From the NCBI GenBank assembly GCA_030627005.1, contig DAOUSW010000001.1, positions 1 through 64,000 on the forward strand: 64,000 nucleotides of DNA. Direction: 5' to 3'. The notes beneath the pieces were generated by a model, which made no database searches, had not been told where the DNA came from, and was given only the letters and a program-made list of their open reading frames with translations. Shown here one piece after another: positions 8,691 to 17,354 of this stretch. Within the stretch, counting starts at the first letter, position 1. Every line of letters starts with the position of its first letter. Source of the DNA: MTP4 sp9310u. GTDB lineage: Archaea; Halobacteriota; Methanosarcinia; Methanosarcinales; Methanosarcinaceae. The position numbers and the translations under genes were made by a program.

Positions 8691-9380
8691 ATGCAGGAGC
8701 ACTCAACCTTTTTTTTAATAGAAAAATTAATTAAACCCGCAAACGACGTCCGGAGTATTCTCCGCTGGGGCTACCCGAAATTCGCAACCATCCGTTTTGT
8801 AGCCGACCACTCCCGACTCAGCGCAGAAGAGCGGCACATCCTTACCAGGGTCATCATGCCCCCGGAAAGGACCGTTTCCAGGGCAAAGAAAAAGATAGGG
8901 TGTAAAGAAACAGGAAACCGGGACCTTCTCCTCGACGGATACAATGTCCTGCTCACCGTAGATAGCCTGCTGAAAAAAGAGCCAATGTGGTTTTGCGACG
9001 ACAGCTACATCCGGGACACCCGGTTCTATTTCAGCAAAGCAAAGCAAGCCCAGGACATAGGAGAAGCCCTCGAAACCGTCCTGGATTTCCTTTCAAGAAC
9101 CGGACCGAAGACCATAACCTTCCTCCTCGACGCCCAGATCAGCCGGAGCGGGGAACTTGCCGGCTTTATCCGCCGCAGAATGCAGGAAAAAAGCATCCCT
9201 GGCGATGCCCGGACCTCAAAACACGTCGATTTCGACCTGAAAAAAGAAGGTGGAAAACCCGAAAGCGACGTTGTAGTCGCAAGTTCGGACGGGATCATAA
9301 TCGATTCGGTCCTGCAGGTTCTCGACATCCCTGCCTGCCTCATGGAAAAAAGAGGAATTGAGCCTTTGAGACTGTATTAA
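8691..9380 (+). CDS. DUF434 family protein with a PIN/NYN-like core
   Basis: About 229 residues. The N-terminal part (residues 10-65, with ILRWGYPKFATIRFVADH) matches the archaeal DUF434 pattern. The C-terminal part has DLLLDGYNVLLTVDSLL, a mid-region TFLLDAQISRSGEL and a late SDVVVASSDGIIIDSV. These acidic-residue-bearing strands are spaced as in PIN/NYN-type nuclease folds, so a metal-dependent RNase is possible, though this is inference. I start at the ATG at 8691; 24 upstream codons look non-coding. It is divergent from the 7509-8489 gene. Confidence 0.75.
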   Translation: MQEHSTFFLIEKLIKPANDVRSILRWGYPKFATIRFVADHSRLSAEERHILTRVIMPPERTVSRAKKKIGCKETGNRDLLLDGYNVLLTVDSLLKKEPMWFCDDSYIRDTRFYFSKAKQAQDIGEALETVLDFLSRTGPKTITFLLDAQISRSGELAGFIRRRMQEKSIPGDARTSKHVDFDLKKEGGKPESDVVVASSDGIIIDSVLQVLDIPACLMEKRGIEPLRLY

Positions 9381-9467
9381 ACTTTTGAGACTGTATTGAT
9401 TCTGTTTTTCATTTGTCGAATTTCAAACCGGATTTACCGGATTTACTGAATTTTTATTTATCCCGGT

Positions 9468-10517
9468 TCACTCTTCCCGGCTGCATGTCTGGGCCTGCCG
9501 GTACAATTCTTCGGCTTCGGAATACTGCCCTTTTTCCCGGAGGAGGTCTCCGTATCCGCAGAGGGTACCCATGTGCCTCGGGTCAAGTTCCAGGGCTTTC
9601 CTGTACTGGACCTCGGCCTCGTGCCGGTGCCCGAACCTTGCAAGGAGCCGGGCATACTCACAGCAGGTTTCTACGTCATGGGGGTCCAGTTTGAGAGCAT
9701 ACTTGAAATGCTGCCTGGACCCGGGGACAATCCCGTAACTGGAAAGCAGCCTGGCATAAGCCCGGTGGATCTCCGGGTTTTCCGGGGCTGCCTTCAGCGC
9801 CGCTATGTAATGGATTTCCGCTTCCAGAGCATCCCCTTCCCGTTCCAGGAGGAGGGCATAGTGGAAGTTCGATTCTACATGGTCCGAATCAAAGTCAAGA
9901 GCCCGACTGTAATGATAAATTGCTTCGATCCTCTGCCCGAGTTCGGAAAGAAGGACCCCGTACCAGCAATGGGTCTCCACATGCCTGGGTTTCAGGATAA
10001 GGGCTTTTTTGTAAGCGGTTTCGGCATCTTTAATTCTCCCAAGCCTGTGAAGGAGCCTCCCGTAATTGCAAAGCGTGTCCACATGGTAGGGGTTAAACTC
10101 CAGGACCTTCTCGAACAGTTCCCGGGCTTGTTCCAGCTCCCCGAATTCCACAAGCAATGCCCCGTTCCTGCTTAGGGCCTCGATATTGTCCGGGCTTGAC
10201 CTTAGCAGCTCCTCGTATACCCCCGCAGCCAGCTCTTTTTCCCCGAGAGCCAACGCGGTATTTCCTGCTCTGAGAAGGCTGTCTTCACGAAGCTTCCCCC
10301 CGGCAAGTTTGGCGCAAGCCCTGGAAAACACGTATTTTTCCTTATACATTTGTTCAGCATCAAAGACGGCTGAAAGCTTCAGCAGGGTTTCCGGAGAAAC
10401 CGAATGTTTGCCTGAAAAATCGACTACAAATTCAACAGCACTTTTGAGATCCTTTTTATTCGACGCAACCCGCTCGATTACATCAGAAACAAGAGTATCG
10501 ACAGCATCCATTTCCAT
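9468..10517 (-). CDS. TPR protein, paralogue A
   Basis: About 349 residues. An N-terminal helical domain (residues 1-95, with KYVFSRACAKLAGGK) is shared with the three neighbours at 12679, 14436 and 15859. It is followed by about seven TPR units of the AEVQYRKALELDPRH type that end at the C-terminus. There is no signal peptide or membrane helix, so it is a cytoplasmic protein-protein scaffold. The ATG at 10517 has GGAGG ten bases upstream; an earlier in-frame ATG at 10640 has none. No catalytic domain is visible. It is the most downstream member of the tandem family in transcription order. Confidence 0.88.
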   Translation of the reverse strand: MEMDAVDTLVSDVIERVASNKKDLKSAVEFVVDFSGKHSVSPETLLKLSAVFDAEQMYKEKYVFSRACAKLAGGKLREDSLLRAGNTALALGEKELAAGVYEELLRSSPDNIEALSRNGALLVEFGELEQARELFEKVLEFNPYHVDTLCNYGRLLHRLGRIKDAETAYKKALILKPRHVETHCWYGVLLSELGQRIEAIYHYSRALDFDSDHVESNFHYALLLEREGDALEAEIHYIAALKAAPENPEIHRAYARLLSSYGIVPGSRQHFKYALKLDPHDVETCCEYARLLARFGHRHEAEVQYRKALELDPRHMGTLCGYGDLLREKGQYSEAEELYRQAQTCSREE

Positions 10518-10698
10518 GCCGAAAAAACCTCCAGGGGATAAAACTCCCGGGAAAAACCTCAGGAAATTTCCCTTTAAAGTAAGTTTATTCGACTCTCTAT
10601 AAATAATTAGCCTTATTAAATTAAGAAAAATAAAATTCAAGCCATTTTTAAACAGTTCCTTTTAACACAGCTTCGGGCAGTTAACACAGATTCAGGCA

Positions 10699-10788
10699 GC
10701 TAGTGTTGCGTCAATCCTCAAGGATTGAACAATTATGGATAGTTGTGACTGATTTCATACGACATTCTACTGTTGACGCTAAACTAGC
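10699..10788. mobile_element. MITE-like 90-bp element with terminal inverted repeats
   Basis: GCTAGTGTTGCGTCAA at 10699-10714 is matched by the reverse complement of TTGACGCTAAACTAGC at 10773-10788 (14 of 16). Inside the left end is a perfect 8-2-8 palindrome, TCAATCCT-CA-AGGATTGA. There is no coding capacity. This is the form of a miniature inverted-repeat element or the collapsed ends of an insertion sequence. Target duplications are not clear. Confidence 0.6.
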
Positions 10789-10793
10789 CGCAG

Positions 10794-11183
10794 TCAATCC
10801 TTTTTAACGTGTAGACTGTATCTGGTTTCAACATCATACATGCCCTTAAGCTCACTTTCATCCAGGAAGCCTTTTTCGAGAAGTTCACTCAGCACCTTCC
10901 GGTCGACAGATTCCACCATATCCCAGAGTCCCTTTTCCTCAAGATAGGGCTTCAAACTCGTGATATGCCAGAGCTTCCACTCCGACGCCTGCCGCTTGAG
11001 CTCCACATTCCCTATCCTCAACACATCAATGGCTTTTTCCCTGCAGATGTCCAGGATATGTTCCCTGAGTTTTTCCCGCCGGGCTTCCAGCCTGGTTACC
11101 GCGGAAACCAGGTCTTCATACTCAAGCACCACATCGGCAAGGTCCATCTTTTCAGGGTCCCGCCTGTTGATTTCAAGTTCCAC
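10794..11183 (-). CDS. Hypothetical coiled-coil protein
   Basis: About 129 residues, unrecognised. Residues 15-50 form a charged coiled coil (VVLEYEDLVSAVTRLEAR), followed by a small folded part with WKLWHITSLKPYLEEKGLW and a C-terminal helical region. A GTG at 11183 is preceded by GGAG at a proper distance. A TTG at 11225 would add 14 residues (RSDLKIRLFGVG..) but has no ribosome site. The size and layout recall small phage- or plasmid-type proteins, but I have no specific match. It lies between two TPR paralogues and just beside the 90-bp repeat element. Confidence 0.6.
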   Translation of the reverse strand: MELEINRRDPEKMDLADVVLEYEDLVSAVTRLEARREKLREHILDICREKAIDVLRIGNVELKRQASEWKLWHITSLKPYLEEKGLWDMVESVDRKVLSELLEKGFLDESELKGMYDVETRYSLHVKKD

Positions 11184-11225
11184 TTTCCCCACTCCAAAAA
11201 GTCTTATTTTTAAATCCGAACGCAA

Positions 11226-11541
11226 ATTTTATTTAAAGTTCTGTTCAGGTTTATTTGCGGAAATTGATCGTTTCCCGGGTTTTCCCTATACTTCCATATA
11301 TGCAGGGTTCGGGTTTATACCTTCTACCCGGAAAGAGATAGCATTTTCAAAAAAATGGTAGAAACCTGCAAATGACTTACTGAAAAAAGCGGGAGGAAAC
11401 GTTTATCGATGCAAAAATTAAATTACTGTACGCTTCAAAACTTAATTAACCATATTTCAAAATTTAATTAACTATATTTCAAAACTTAATTAACCTTACA
11501 AAAAAGAGGATTTCAGACCACTTGTCTCCAGGGGTGACCCA
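11226..11541. other. Divergent intergenic region with AT repeats
   Basis: No gene. It holds a 22-bp tandem repeat (three copies of TTCAAAACTTAATTAACCATA-like units at 11434-11498) just upstream of the phosphatase start. Confidence 0.7.
11434..11498. repeat. 22-bp AT-rich tandem repeat, three copies
   Basis: Units begin at 11434, 11456 and 11478, each with CTTAATTAAC or TTTAATTAAC. They lie about 45 bases upstream of the phosphatase gene, where they could contribute promoter or operator sites; TTAATTAA is itself palindromic. Confidence 0.8.
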
Positions 11542-12483
11542 GTGCTTTCAGGAGAATTTCCCAATAAAGATGTCATCGATAAAGCTGCCGCAAAAGAAGC
11601 CCTTCGTGCCCTCCTGCCTGAAGCTAACCGCATTTTCAATTCCGAACCCAGCGTGCTCCGGATCGAGGAGGAACCTGTCATGCTCGTGGGGGACATCCAC
11701 GGCAACCTGGAAGCTCTTGAGTTTATTTTGAAGATGAGAGAAGAAATGGGCTGCAAAACCCTCCTGTTCCTGGGGGATTACGTGGACAGGGGACAGCAGG
11801 GTGTGGAAGTGCTGGTAAGGCTTTTCCAGTTGAAACTTGAAGACCCTGAAAACGTTTTCCTGCTGCGCGGGAACCACGAAACGGTGGAGATGAACGTCTA
11901 CTACGGTTTTTTTGAGGAAATCGGCTTCGACCCGCTGTTCCTGGCCGGGATCAGCCGGACATACAAGGAAATGCCTGTGGGAGCCGTGCTTTCGGGACAT
12001 ACCTTCTGCGTACATGGAGGCATCACCGGAGCAGAGGATATCGAGAAGATCACGAAAGAAAACGCGTTTCCCTACCTCTGGAACGACCCCTCGGAAAAAC
12101 CCGGACTTAACGCTTCGAGAAGAGGGGACACGGTAAAAGAATACGGGCCTGACCTGGTAGACGGCTTTCTGGAGCTGAACGGTTTAAAAAGGGTCATCAG
12201 AGCCCACACCGCCATCAAGGACGGGTACGAATGGTGGTTCGGGGGAAAACTACTCTCCCTTTTCTCCTGCCCGGATTATGTGGGGTTCGGAAACTCCGGA
12301 GCCTTTGCACTGTTCGGGGACGGAAAGGCCGGAGCAGTAAAAATAGAACAAGCAGGGGCCAAGAAGGAAGAAACTGGAGAAAAAGAGCCCGGAAAAAAAG
12401 AGCTTAAGCTCTTTGTCTTCGGAAACACGAAGACCGAAACACGGAACGAAGAACAGGGGTATTCTCTGCTCAAATCTCTGTGA
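11542..12483 (+). CDS. PPP-family serine/threonine protein phosphatase
   Basis: A metal-dependent phosphoprotein phosphatase. All PPP signatures are present: GDIHG (residues 50-54), GDYVDRG (78-84), GNHE (110-113), a later VHGGI, and a final His in RAHTAIKDGYEWWF. The catalytic core ends near residue 265. A Lys/Glu-rich tail of about 45 residues (KKEETGEKEPGKKELK) follows, of unknown role. The GTG at 11542 is preceded by GGGGTGA. It is the only + strand gene among four TPR paralogues. TPR domains regulate PP5-type phosphatases in eukaryotes, so a functional link is attractive but unproven. Confidence 0.93.
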   Translation: MLSGEFPNKDVIDKAAAKEALRALLPEANRIFNSEPSVLRIEEEPVMLVGDIHGNLEALEFILKMREEMGCKTLLFLGDYVDRGQQGVEVLVRLFQLKLEDPENVFLLRGNHETVEMNVYYGFFEEIGFDPLFLAGISRTYKEMPVGAVLSGHTFCVHGGITGAEDIEKITKENAFPYLWNDPSEKPGLNASRRGDTVKEYGPDLVDGFLELNGLKRVIRAHTAIKDGYEWWFGGKLLSLFSCPDYVGFGNSGAFALFGDGKAGAVKIEQAGAKKEETGEKEPGKKELKLFVFGNTKTETRNEEQGYSLLKSL

Positions 12484-12524
12484 AACCTTTTATTAAACTT
12501 TTGATTATCCTGCCCTTAAATGAA

Positions 12525-12588
12525 GAAACTGAGAGGTACCTGAAAGAAACTGGGAGGTACCTGAAAGAAACTGGGAGGTACCTGAAAG
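12525..12588. repeat. 21-bp tandem repeat, three copies
   Basis: The unit GAAACTGGGAGGTACCTGAAA is repeated three times between the convergent phosphatase and TPR genes, followed by a degenerate CCAGYCAAATCTC series to about 12680. No gene is present. Confidence 0.85.
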
Positions 12589-12678
12589 CACATCTCAGGT
12601 AGAATATTTCAGCCGAAACTATTCGGCCAAATCTTACCAGTCAAATCTCGCCAGCCAAACCTCGACAGTCAAACATTC

Positions 12679-13866
12679 TCAGTCGAGGATAATCCAGGGT
12701 TCCAGCATTTTGTCCATGATATCCGGGTCGAGTTGCATAGCTTTATTATACTGTTTTTCCGCTTCATCGAACTTACCCATTTTTCTGAGAAGCAAGCCGT
12801 AGCTGTAATGGAGGGGAGGGTAATAAGGGTTCAGGCCAAGGGCTTTAATGTACTCTTCTTCAGCCTCGACAAAGCGCCTGATCTCGGTAAGGAGGTTCCC
12901 GTAGCTGTAGTGCCCTTCGGCACTTTCGGGGTCCAGGTCGAGGGCCTTTTTGTATTCCATTTCAGCCTCGTACCTCCGCCCGAAGCGGGAAAGGAGGTTT
13001 GCGTAATTACAGTGGGTCTTTGCATCATTTTCGTCCAGAGCAAGGGCTTCGATGTACTGTTCTTCGGCTTCGGACACCCTGCCTTCCCGGGCAAGGAGGT
13101 TGCCGTAATGAAAACGGCTCCTCCTGTGACTCGGGTTCAGGTCAATAGCCTTCCTGTACTCGTCCTCCGCTTCGGAAGCGCGTCCCAGGAAAGAGAGCAG
13201 CGACCCGTAGTTGTGGTGCAGCACAGGGTTTTCGGGATCCAGGTTGAGTGCGGTCCTGTATTCTTCTTCAGCTTCCCGGATACGTCCCAGCTCAAAGAGC
13301 AGGTTTGCATACCCTCCTCTTGCCGGGACATAGTCCGGACAGGAAGAAAGTGCCCGGGAATAGCACTCTTCGGCTTCACTTACCCGCCCCATTTGCGCTA
13401 AAAGGCATGCATATCCTGAATTTGCCTTCACATGCCCTGAATCAAATGAAAGCGCAGCCTGATACTCATTTTCAGCTTCGGCGATCCGCCAGAGTTCCAT
13501 GAGCAGGTCCCCATATGCCGACCTGATGTCCGCATTTCCAGGGTTTTTTGTGAGAGCTTCCATATAGTTCGCTTCGGCCTCGCAGGGTAAACCCAGGAAG
13601 CGAGCCGCATTACCTACAGCAAAAGAGGCATCTTCCCGGAGCTTTCCGGAAGCCAGCCTCGAGCAGGCTTTTGCGAATACATATTCTTCAAGGGGCATCT
13701 TCTGCTTTTTGCAGGCATCTGCAAGGTCAAGCAAAATTTCAGGGGGGAAAGATTTTTTTTCAACAAATTCCAGGGCAAAGTTAACCGCAAAGCAAAGGTT
13801 TCTATGGTCCGATCCGATCTTTTCAACAACGGAATATACAATTTCATCAATTGAGTTGAAGTCCAT
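12679..13866 (-). CDS. TPR protein, paralogue B
   Basis: 395 residues. The N-terminal shared domain (1-95) contains EEYVFAKACSRLASGK. It is followed by eight or nine consecutive TPR units (residues about 100-385) of the form NYANLLSRFGRRYEAE. The protein ends soon after the last repeat. There is no signal peptide or catalytic motif. The ATG at 13866 gives the same MDxxxxDEIV start as its paralogues. Transcribed in the same direction as the others but separated by long AT-rich or repetitive gaps, so each probably has its own promoter. The role is likely scaffold or adaptor; the partner is unknown. Confidence 0.88.
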   Translation of the reverse strand: MDFNSIDEIVYSVVEKIGSDHRNLCFAVNFALEFVEKKSFPPEILLDLADACKKQKMPLEEYVFAKACSRLASGKLREDASFAVGNAARFLGLPCEAEANYMEALTKNPGNADIRSAYGDLLMELWRIAEAENEYQAALSFDSGHVKANSGYACLLAQMGRVSEAEECYSRALSSCPDYVPARGGYANLLFELGRIREAEEEYRTALNLDPENPVLHHNYGSLLSFLGRASEAEDEYRKAIDLNPSHRRSRFHYGNLLAREGRVSEAEEQYIEALALDENDAKTHCNYANLLSRFGRRYEAEMEYKKALDLDPESAEGHYSYGNLLTEIRRFVEAEEEYIKALGLNPYYPPLHYSYGLLLRKMGKFDEAEKQYNKAMQLDPDIMDKMLEPWIILD

Positions 13867-14110
13867 TATCCGACCTCAAGAAATAGAATTTTGTTCAAGT
13901 TTGTGGGTTGGTAGGGTTGGAAGTTAAACGTTCCAAATATATTTTAAATAGATTTGAATATATTAGTTAGTTATTGAATAGATTTTATAGTGTCAGATAT
14001 AAGATTATAACCATAATATAACATCCTTTCCCTTTGTACCTCAATATAAAACAGTTAACGAAATTGAAAAAATCAAGCTACTGCGCTTGAAATTGTCGGA
14101 GAAAATATCA

Positions 14111-14230
14111 ATGAATAAAATACCCGAGAGTCAAAGGAGTATTCTTAGGGAAGGTGCTCCGATTGAAATAATGAAAGCAAAATCCCAAAACCAGGCACTT
14201 TCCATCAATGAAAAAAATTATAATGATTAA
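14111..14230 (+). CDS. Possible 39-residue small protein
   Basis: An ATG at 14111 has GGAG nine bases upstream and opens 39 codons (MNKIPESQRSILREGAP..) ending at TAA 14230. The same frame stays open for about 35 codons upstream without a good start, so it may instead be the end of a decayed gene. No family recognised. Confidence 0.25.
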   Translation: MNKIPESQRSILREGAPIEIMKAKSQNQALSINEKNYND

Positions 14231-14243
14231 TAATTAACAATGG

Positions 14244-14412
14244 AGAAAAACGGAAGGATAAAAACAGAAGCGAAAAACAGAAGCGAAAAACAGAAGCGAA
14301 AAACAGAAGCGAAAAACAGAAGGGGAAAACAGAAGGGGAAAACAGAAACGAAAAACAGAAACGAAAATCGGAAGGAAAAAACAGAAACGAAAATCGGAAG
14401 GAAAAAACAAAA
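14244..14412. repeat. 13-bp degenerate tandem array
   Basis: About twelve copies of GAAGCGAAAAACA and variants (GAAGGGGAAAACA, GAAACGAAAATCG) between a possible small reading frame and the end of TPR paralogue C. The open frames through it are Lys/Thr/Asn repeats without gene character. Confidence 0.85.
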
Positions 14413-14435
14413 GGTTGAAATAAGCCATCCCGAAC

Positions 14436-15620
14436 TCAATCGAAGAAAACCCACTGGCAGTCTTCACTCTCAAGAGAATAGTTCTCTTTCAGGGCCAGGA
14501 CGTAGTGCTGTCTTGCTTCTTCCGTTCTCCCCAGTTTTTTCAGAAGGGAGCCATAGCTGTAATGGGTCCCGGTATGCTCGGGGTCCAGGACAAGAGCTTC
14601 CATATACTGGGCTTCGGCTTCTTCCACCCGCCCTTTCTTCGCGAGCAGACGCCCGTAATTGTAGTGAGGGGGTGCCCTCATGGAATCCAGGGAGAGGGAT
14701 TTTAGAAACTCTTTTTCAGCTTCGGCACTGCGCCCGCAGTCCAGCAGGAGCAGGGCATAGTTGCAGTGGAGGTCGGCATCTTCGGGGACCAGTTTAAGAG
14801 CTTTCCGGTACTGGGCCTCAGCTTCGGAAACCCTGCCCTGCCGCGAGAGGAGGTTCCCGTAGTTGCAGAGGGCATGGATGTGCAGGGGGTTCAGGGAAAG
14901 CACTTCGCTGTACTGGACTTCGGCTTCCTCGAGCCTTTCGAGAGCAGAAAGGAAAATCCCGTAGTTGTAGCGGGTACCCACATGCTCCGGGTCAAGCCCA
15001 AGGGTGGCAAGGTATTCTTTTTCCGCCTCGTCATTTCGGCCCAGGTCGGACAGCAGGTTAGCGTAGTTGGAGCGGGCTCCCACATGCTCGGGATCGGAGG
15101 CAAGAGCAAGCCGGTATTGTGCTTCAGCTTCCCCGAGCCTCCCCGTTTCGGCAAGGAGAAAAGCATAGTTGCAGCGGGAACTGGCGTGGTCGGGATCGTT
15201 TGCGAGCGCATTCCGGTACAGGCTTTCCGCATCTTCAAAGCGTTCAAGGTCAGTCAGGAGGGACCCGTAATTGCAGAGGGTAGCAGTATGGGCCGGGTTT
15301 TCTTCCAGGACAAGCCGGTAGCAGTATTCGGCTTCCTCAAAGCAACCCATAAGATAGGCCATCACACCCGTGATAAAAAAAGCATTTTCCCGGGTTTTTC
15401 CGGACCCAAGCCTGGCACAGGCTTTTGCAAACACATATTCTTCCCGGTACATACCCTGCTGTTCGCAGACCGCAGCCAGCTCCAGCAGCATTTGGGGATG
15501 TACAGCGTTCGTGGCAGCAAAATCGAGGGTAAAATCCAGAGCTGAATCAAGGGATTCACGGTCCGGCCCTATCTTTGCAATCACAGCAGATACGAGTTCA
15601 TCAACTCTAGAATAGTCCAT
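14436..15620 (-). CDS. TPR protein, paralogue C
   Basis: 394 residues. The shared N-terminal domain has EEYVFAKACARLGSGK near residues 64-80. About nine TPR units follow, such as NYGNLLSRQGRVSEAE and NYANLLSDLGRNDEAE. I start at the ATG at 15620, which has GAGGTG eight bases upstream and aligns with the paralogues; an in-frame ATG 18 bases earlier is unsupported. The short tail after the last repeat ends in ESEDCQWVFFD. Cytoplasmic, with no enzyme domain. It shares the highest similarity in the N-terminal block with paralogues B and D, pointing to tandem duplication. Confidence 0.88.
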   Translation of the reverse strand: MDYSRVDELVSAVIAKIGPDRESLDSALDFTLDFAATNAVHPQMLLELAAVCEQQGMYREEYVFAKACARLGSGKTRENAFFITGVMAYLMGCFEEAEYCYRLVLEENPAHTATLCNYGSLLTDLERFEDAESLYRNALANDPDHASSRCNYAFLLAETGRLGEAEAQYRLALASDPEHVGARSNYANLLSDLGRNDEAEKEYLATLGLDPEHVGTRYNYGIFLSALERLEEAEVQYSEVLSLNPLHIHALCNYGNLLSRQGRVSEAEAQYRKALKLVPEDADLHCNYALLLLDCGRSAEAEKEFLKSLSLDSMRAPPHYNYGRLLAKKGRVEEAEAQYMEALVLDPEHTGTHYSYGSLLKKLGRTEEARQHYVLALKENYSLESEDCQWVFFD

Positions 15621-15750
15621 CGGTGATGCACCTCTCAAAAATAAATTTCCCTGCCATCTATAAATAATTATTTATATAGTTCTGACAAATATCCAAATAT
15701 TTTTAATATAAAAGAAAAAAGTAAAAAAAATAGAAAAGAAGAGTTCTATC

Positions 15751-15858
15751 GGATTAGCCGGAAATTCCTGGATTAACCGGAATTTCCTGAATTAACCGGA
15801 AATTACCGGATTAACCAAAATATACCGAATTAAACGAAACCTATCGGATTAGCCGGAA
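15751..15858. repeat. Degenerate 18-19-bp repeat
   Basis: Five or six copies of GGATTAACCGGAAATTCCT and variants fill the gap between two TPR genes up to the stop codon of paralogue D. Confidence 0.75.
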
Positions 15859-17034
15859 TTAAAGCATAAAGGTTGGAAGTTCCGAAAGAAAATCCTTTGC
15901 GGAAACAGCCTTCAGATAGTGTTCCTTTGCTTCTTCAACCCTTTCGAGTTTGAAGAGGAGCATGCTGTAATTATAGCAGGTCTTAATGTCTTTGGGGTCA
16001 TGTTCCAGGGCTTCCCGGTATTTGTCTTCAGCTTTCCTGAGCATCCCGAGCCTTTTAAACAGGTTTCCGTAATTGCAGAGAGTGGGCACATGGAACGGGT
16101 CCGTTTCAAGGGCTTCCCTGTACTGGAACTCGGCTTCCCGGTAGCGCCCAAACTCGAAAAGGAGCTGGCCGTAGTTAGCGCGGGTATCCACATCCCCGGG
16201 GTCCAGCCTGAGCACCAGCCTGTACTGGGTTTCAGCCTCATCAAGCCTGCCGGATTCCGAAAGCAGGTTCCCGTAGTTGCAGAGGGCATTTAAATGTCCC
16301 GGGCTTACTTTAAACACTTCCCTGTAATGATATTCGGCTTCCCCGAACCTCCCTTCCCGCTTCAGGAAGTTGGCATAATTGTAGTTAGCTGCCACATGCT
16401 CAGGGACCTTTTCAAGCACATCTTCAAACTGGGCTTCTGCCTCCTCCGTTCTCCCGAGGTCTGCCAGGAGGTTTGCATAGTTGCAGCGAGCGTTTGCATG
16501 CCCGGGGTCCAGTTCGAGTACCTTTTCAAATTCGTCTTCCGCTTTTTCCAGTTCCCCGAGTTCATAAAAAAGGTTTCCGTAGTTGCAGTGGGTGCTGACA
16601 TTCCCGGGATCAAGTTCCAGAGCCAGTTTATACAGCTTTTCGGCTTCAACCCGGTTTCCGAAGTCTGCAAGGACGATTCCCTTATTACAAAGGGCGTTTA
16701 CATGCCCCGGGTCAAGCCTGAGCACCTCCCTGAACTCCTCAAGAGCTTTTTCCTTGAACCCTATGAAGTAAGCGATCACCCCGGAAAGGAAATAAGCCTC
16801 AACCCGCACCTTCCCGGTTGCCAGGCCCGCACAGGCTTTCAGGAAAACATACTCTTCCCTGAACATGCCCCTGGAATCGCAGATCTTTGCAAGTTCCAGA
16901 AGGCAATCGGCTGAAATCGCATTTTCCCTTGAAAAGTCAAGAGCAAAATCAACCCCGGTATCAAGCCCGTTTTCATCCTTCCTGACGGTCTCCACGACAT
17001 CAAAGACAAGTTTGTTGAGTGCATCCAGGTCCAT
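15859..17034 (-). CDS. TPR protein, paralogue D
   Basis: 391 residues. The N-terminal domain (1-95) has EEYVFLKACAGLATGK. About nine TPR units follow, with the strongly regular CNYGNLFYELGELEKAE pattern and acidic helices. I chose the ATG at 17034 (MDLDALNKLV), which aligns with the other three and has GGGAGA about ten bases upstream; the frame continues to 17136 without support. The product ends FLSELPTFML. This is the first member of the tandem array in transcription order. No membrane segment or catalytic residues are seen. Confidence 0.88.
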   Translation of the reverse strand: MDLDALNKLVFDVVETVRKDENGLDTGVDFALDFSRENAISADCLLELAKICDSRGMFREEYVFLKACAGLATGKVRVEAYFLSGVIAYFIGFKEKALEEFREVLRLDPGHVNALCNKGIVLADFGNRVEAEKLYKLALELDPGNVSTHCNYGNLFYELGELEKAEDEFEKVLELDPGHANARCNYANLLADLGRTEEAEAQFEDVLEKVPEHVAANYNYANFLKREGRFGEAEYHYREVFKVSPGHLNALCNYGNLLSESGRLDEAETQYRLVLRLDPGDVDTRANYGQLLFEFGRYREAEFQYREALETDPFHVPTLCNYGNLFKRLGMLRKAEDKYREALEHDPKDIKTCYNYSMLLFKLERVEEAKEHYLKAVSAKDFLSELPTFML

Positions 17035-17354
17035 AAAAATCAAATCTCCCAAAAATCCGGAAAAGTTTCTATCGGAAAAATAGCATTTCCAAAAACTATC
17101 CCGATAAAGTGATATTCCCAAAACCGGTTCCTTCAAGGTTATATTTCCTAAAAAGGCCCCCGGAACAGTTTTGTCTTACCCACTAATTATTTACTGTTTG
17201 GGTAATAAATACTTTTTTATAATACAAATACTCACAGCACAAGTTAAAAAAATTAGGAATTAGGGAAAGTAAGAATGAAAAAAGTAGAGAATGAAAGAAA
17301 TTAAGAATGAAAAATGAGGAGCCATTCAAAAAAGCAGGCAAACCCTCCAAAACC
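17035..17354. other. Intergenic region, no gene seen
   Basis: AT-rich DNA between paralogue D's start and the end of the racemase gene. It includes short purine-rich stretches near 17260-17320. Confidence 0.5.

Noticed and set aside
14240..14797. Plus-strand frame of 185 codons
   Set aside because: The first part is the 13-bp repeat array, and the rest is antisense to TPR paralogue C.
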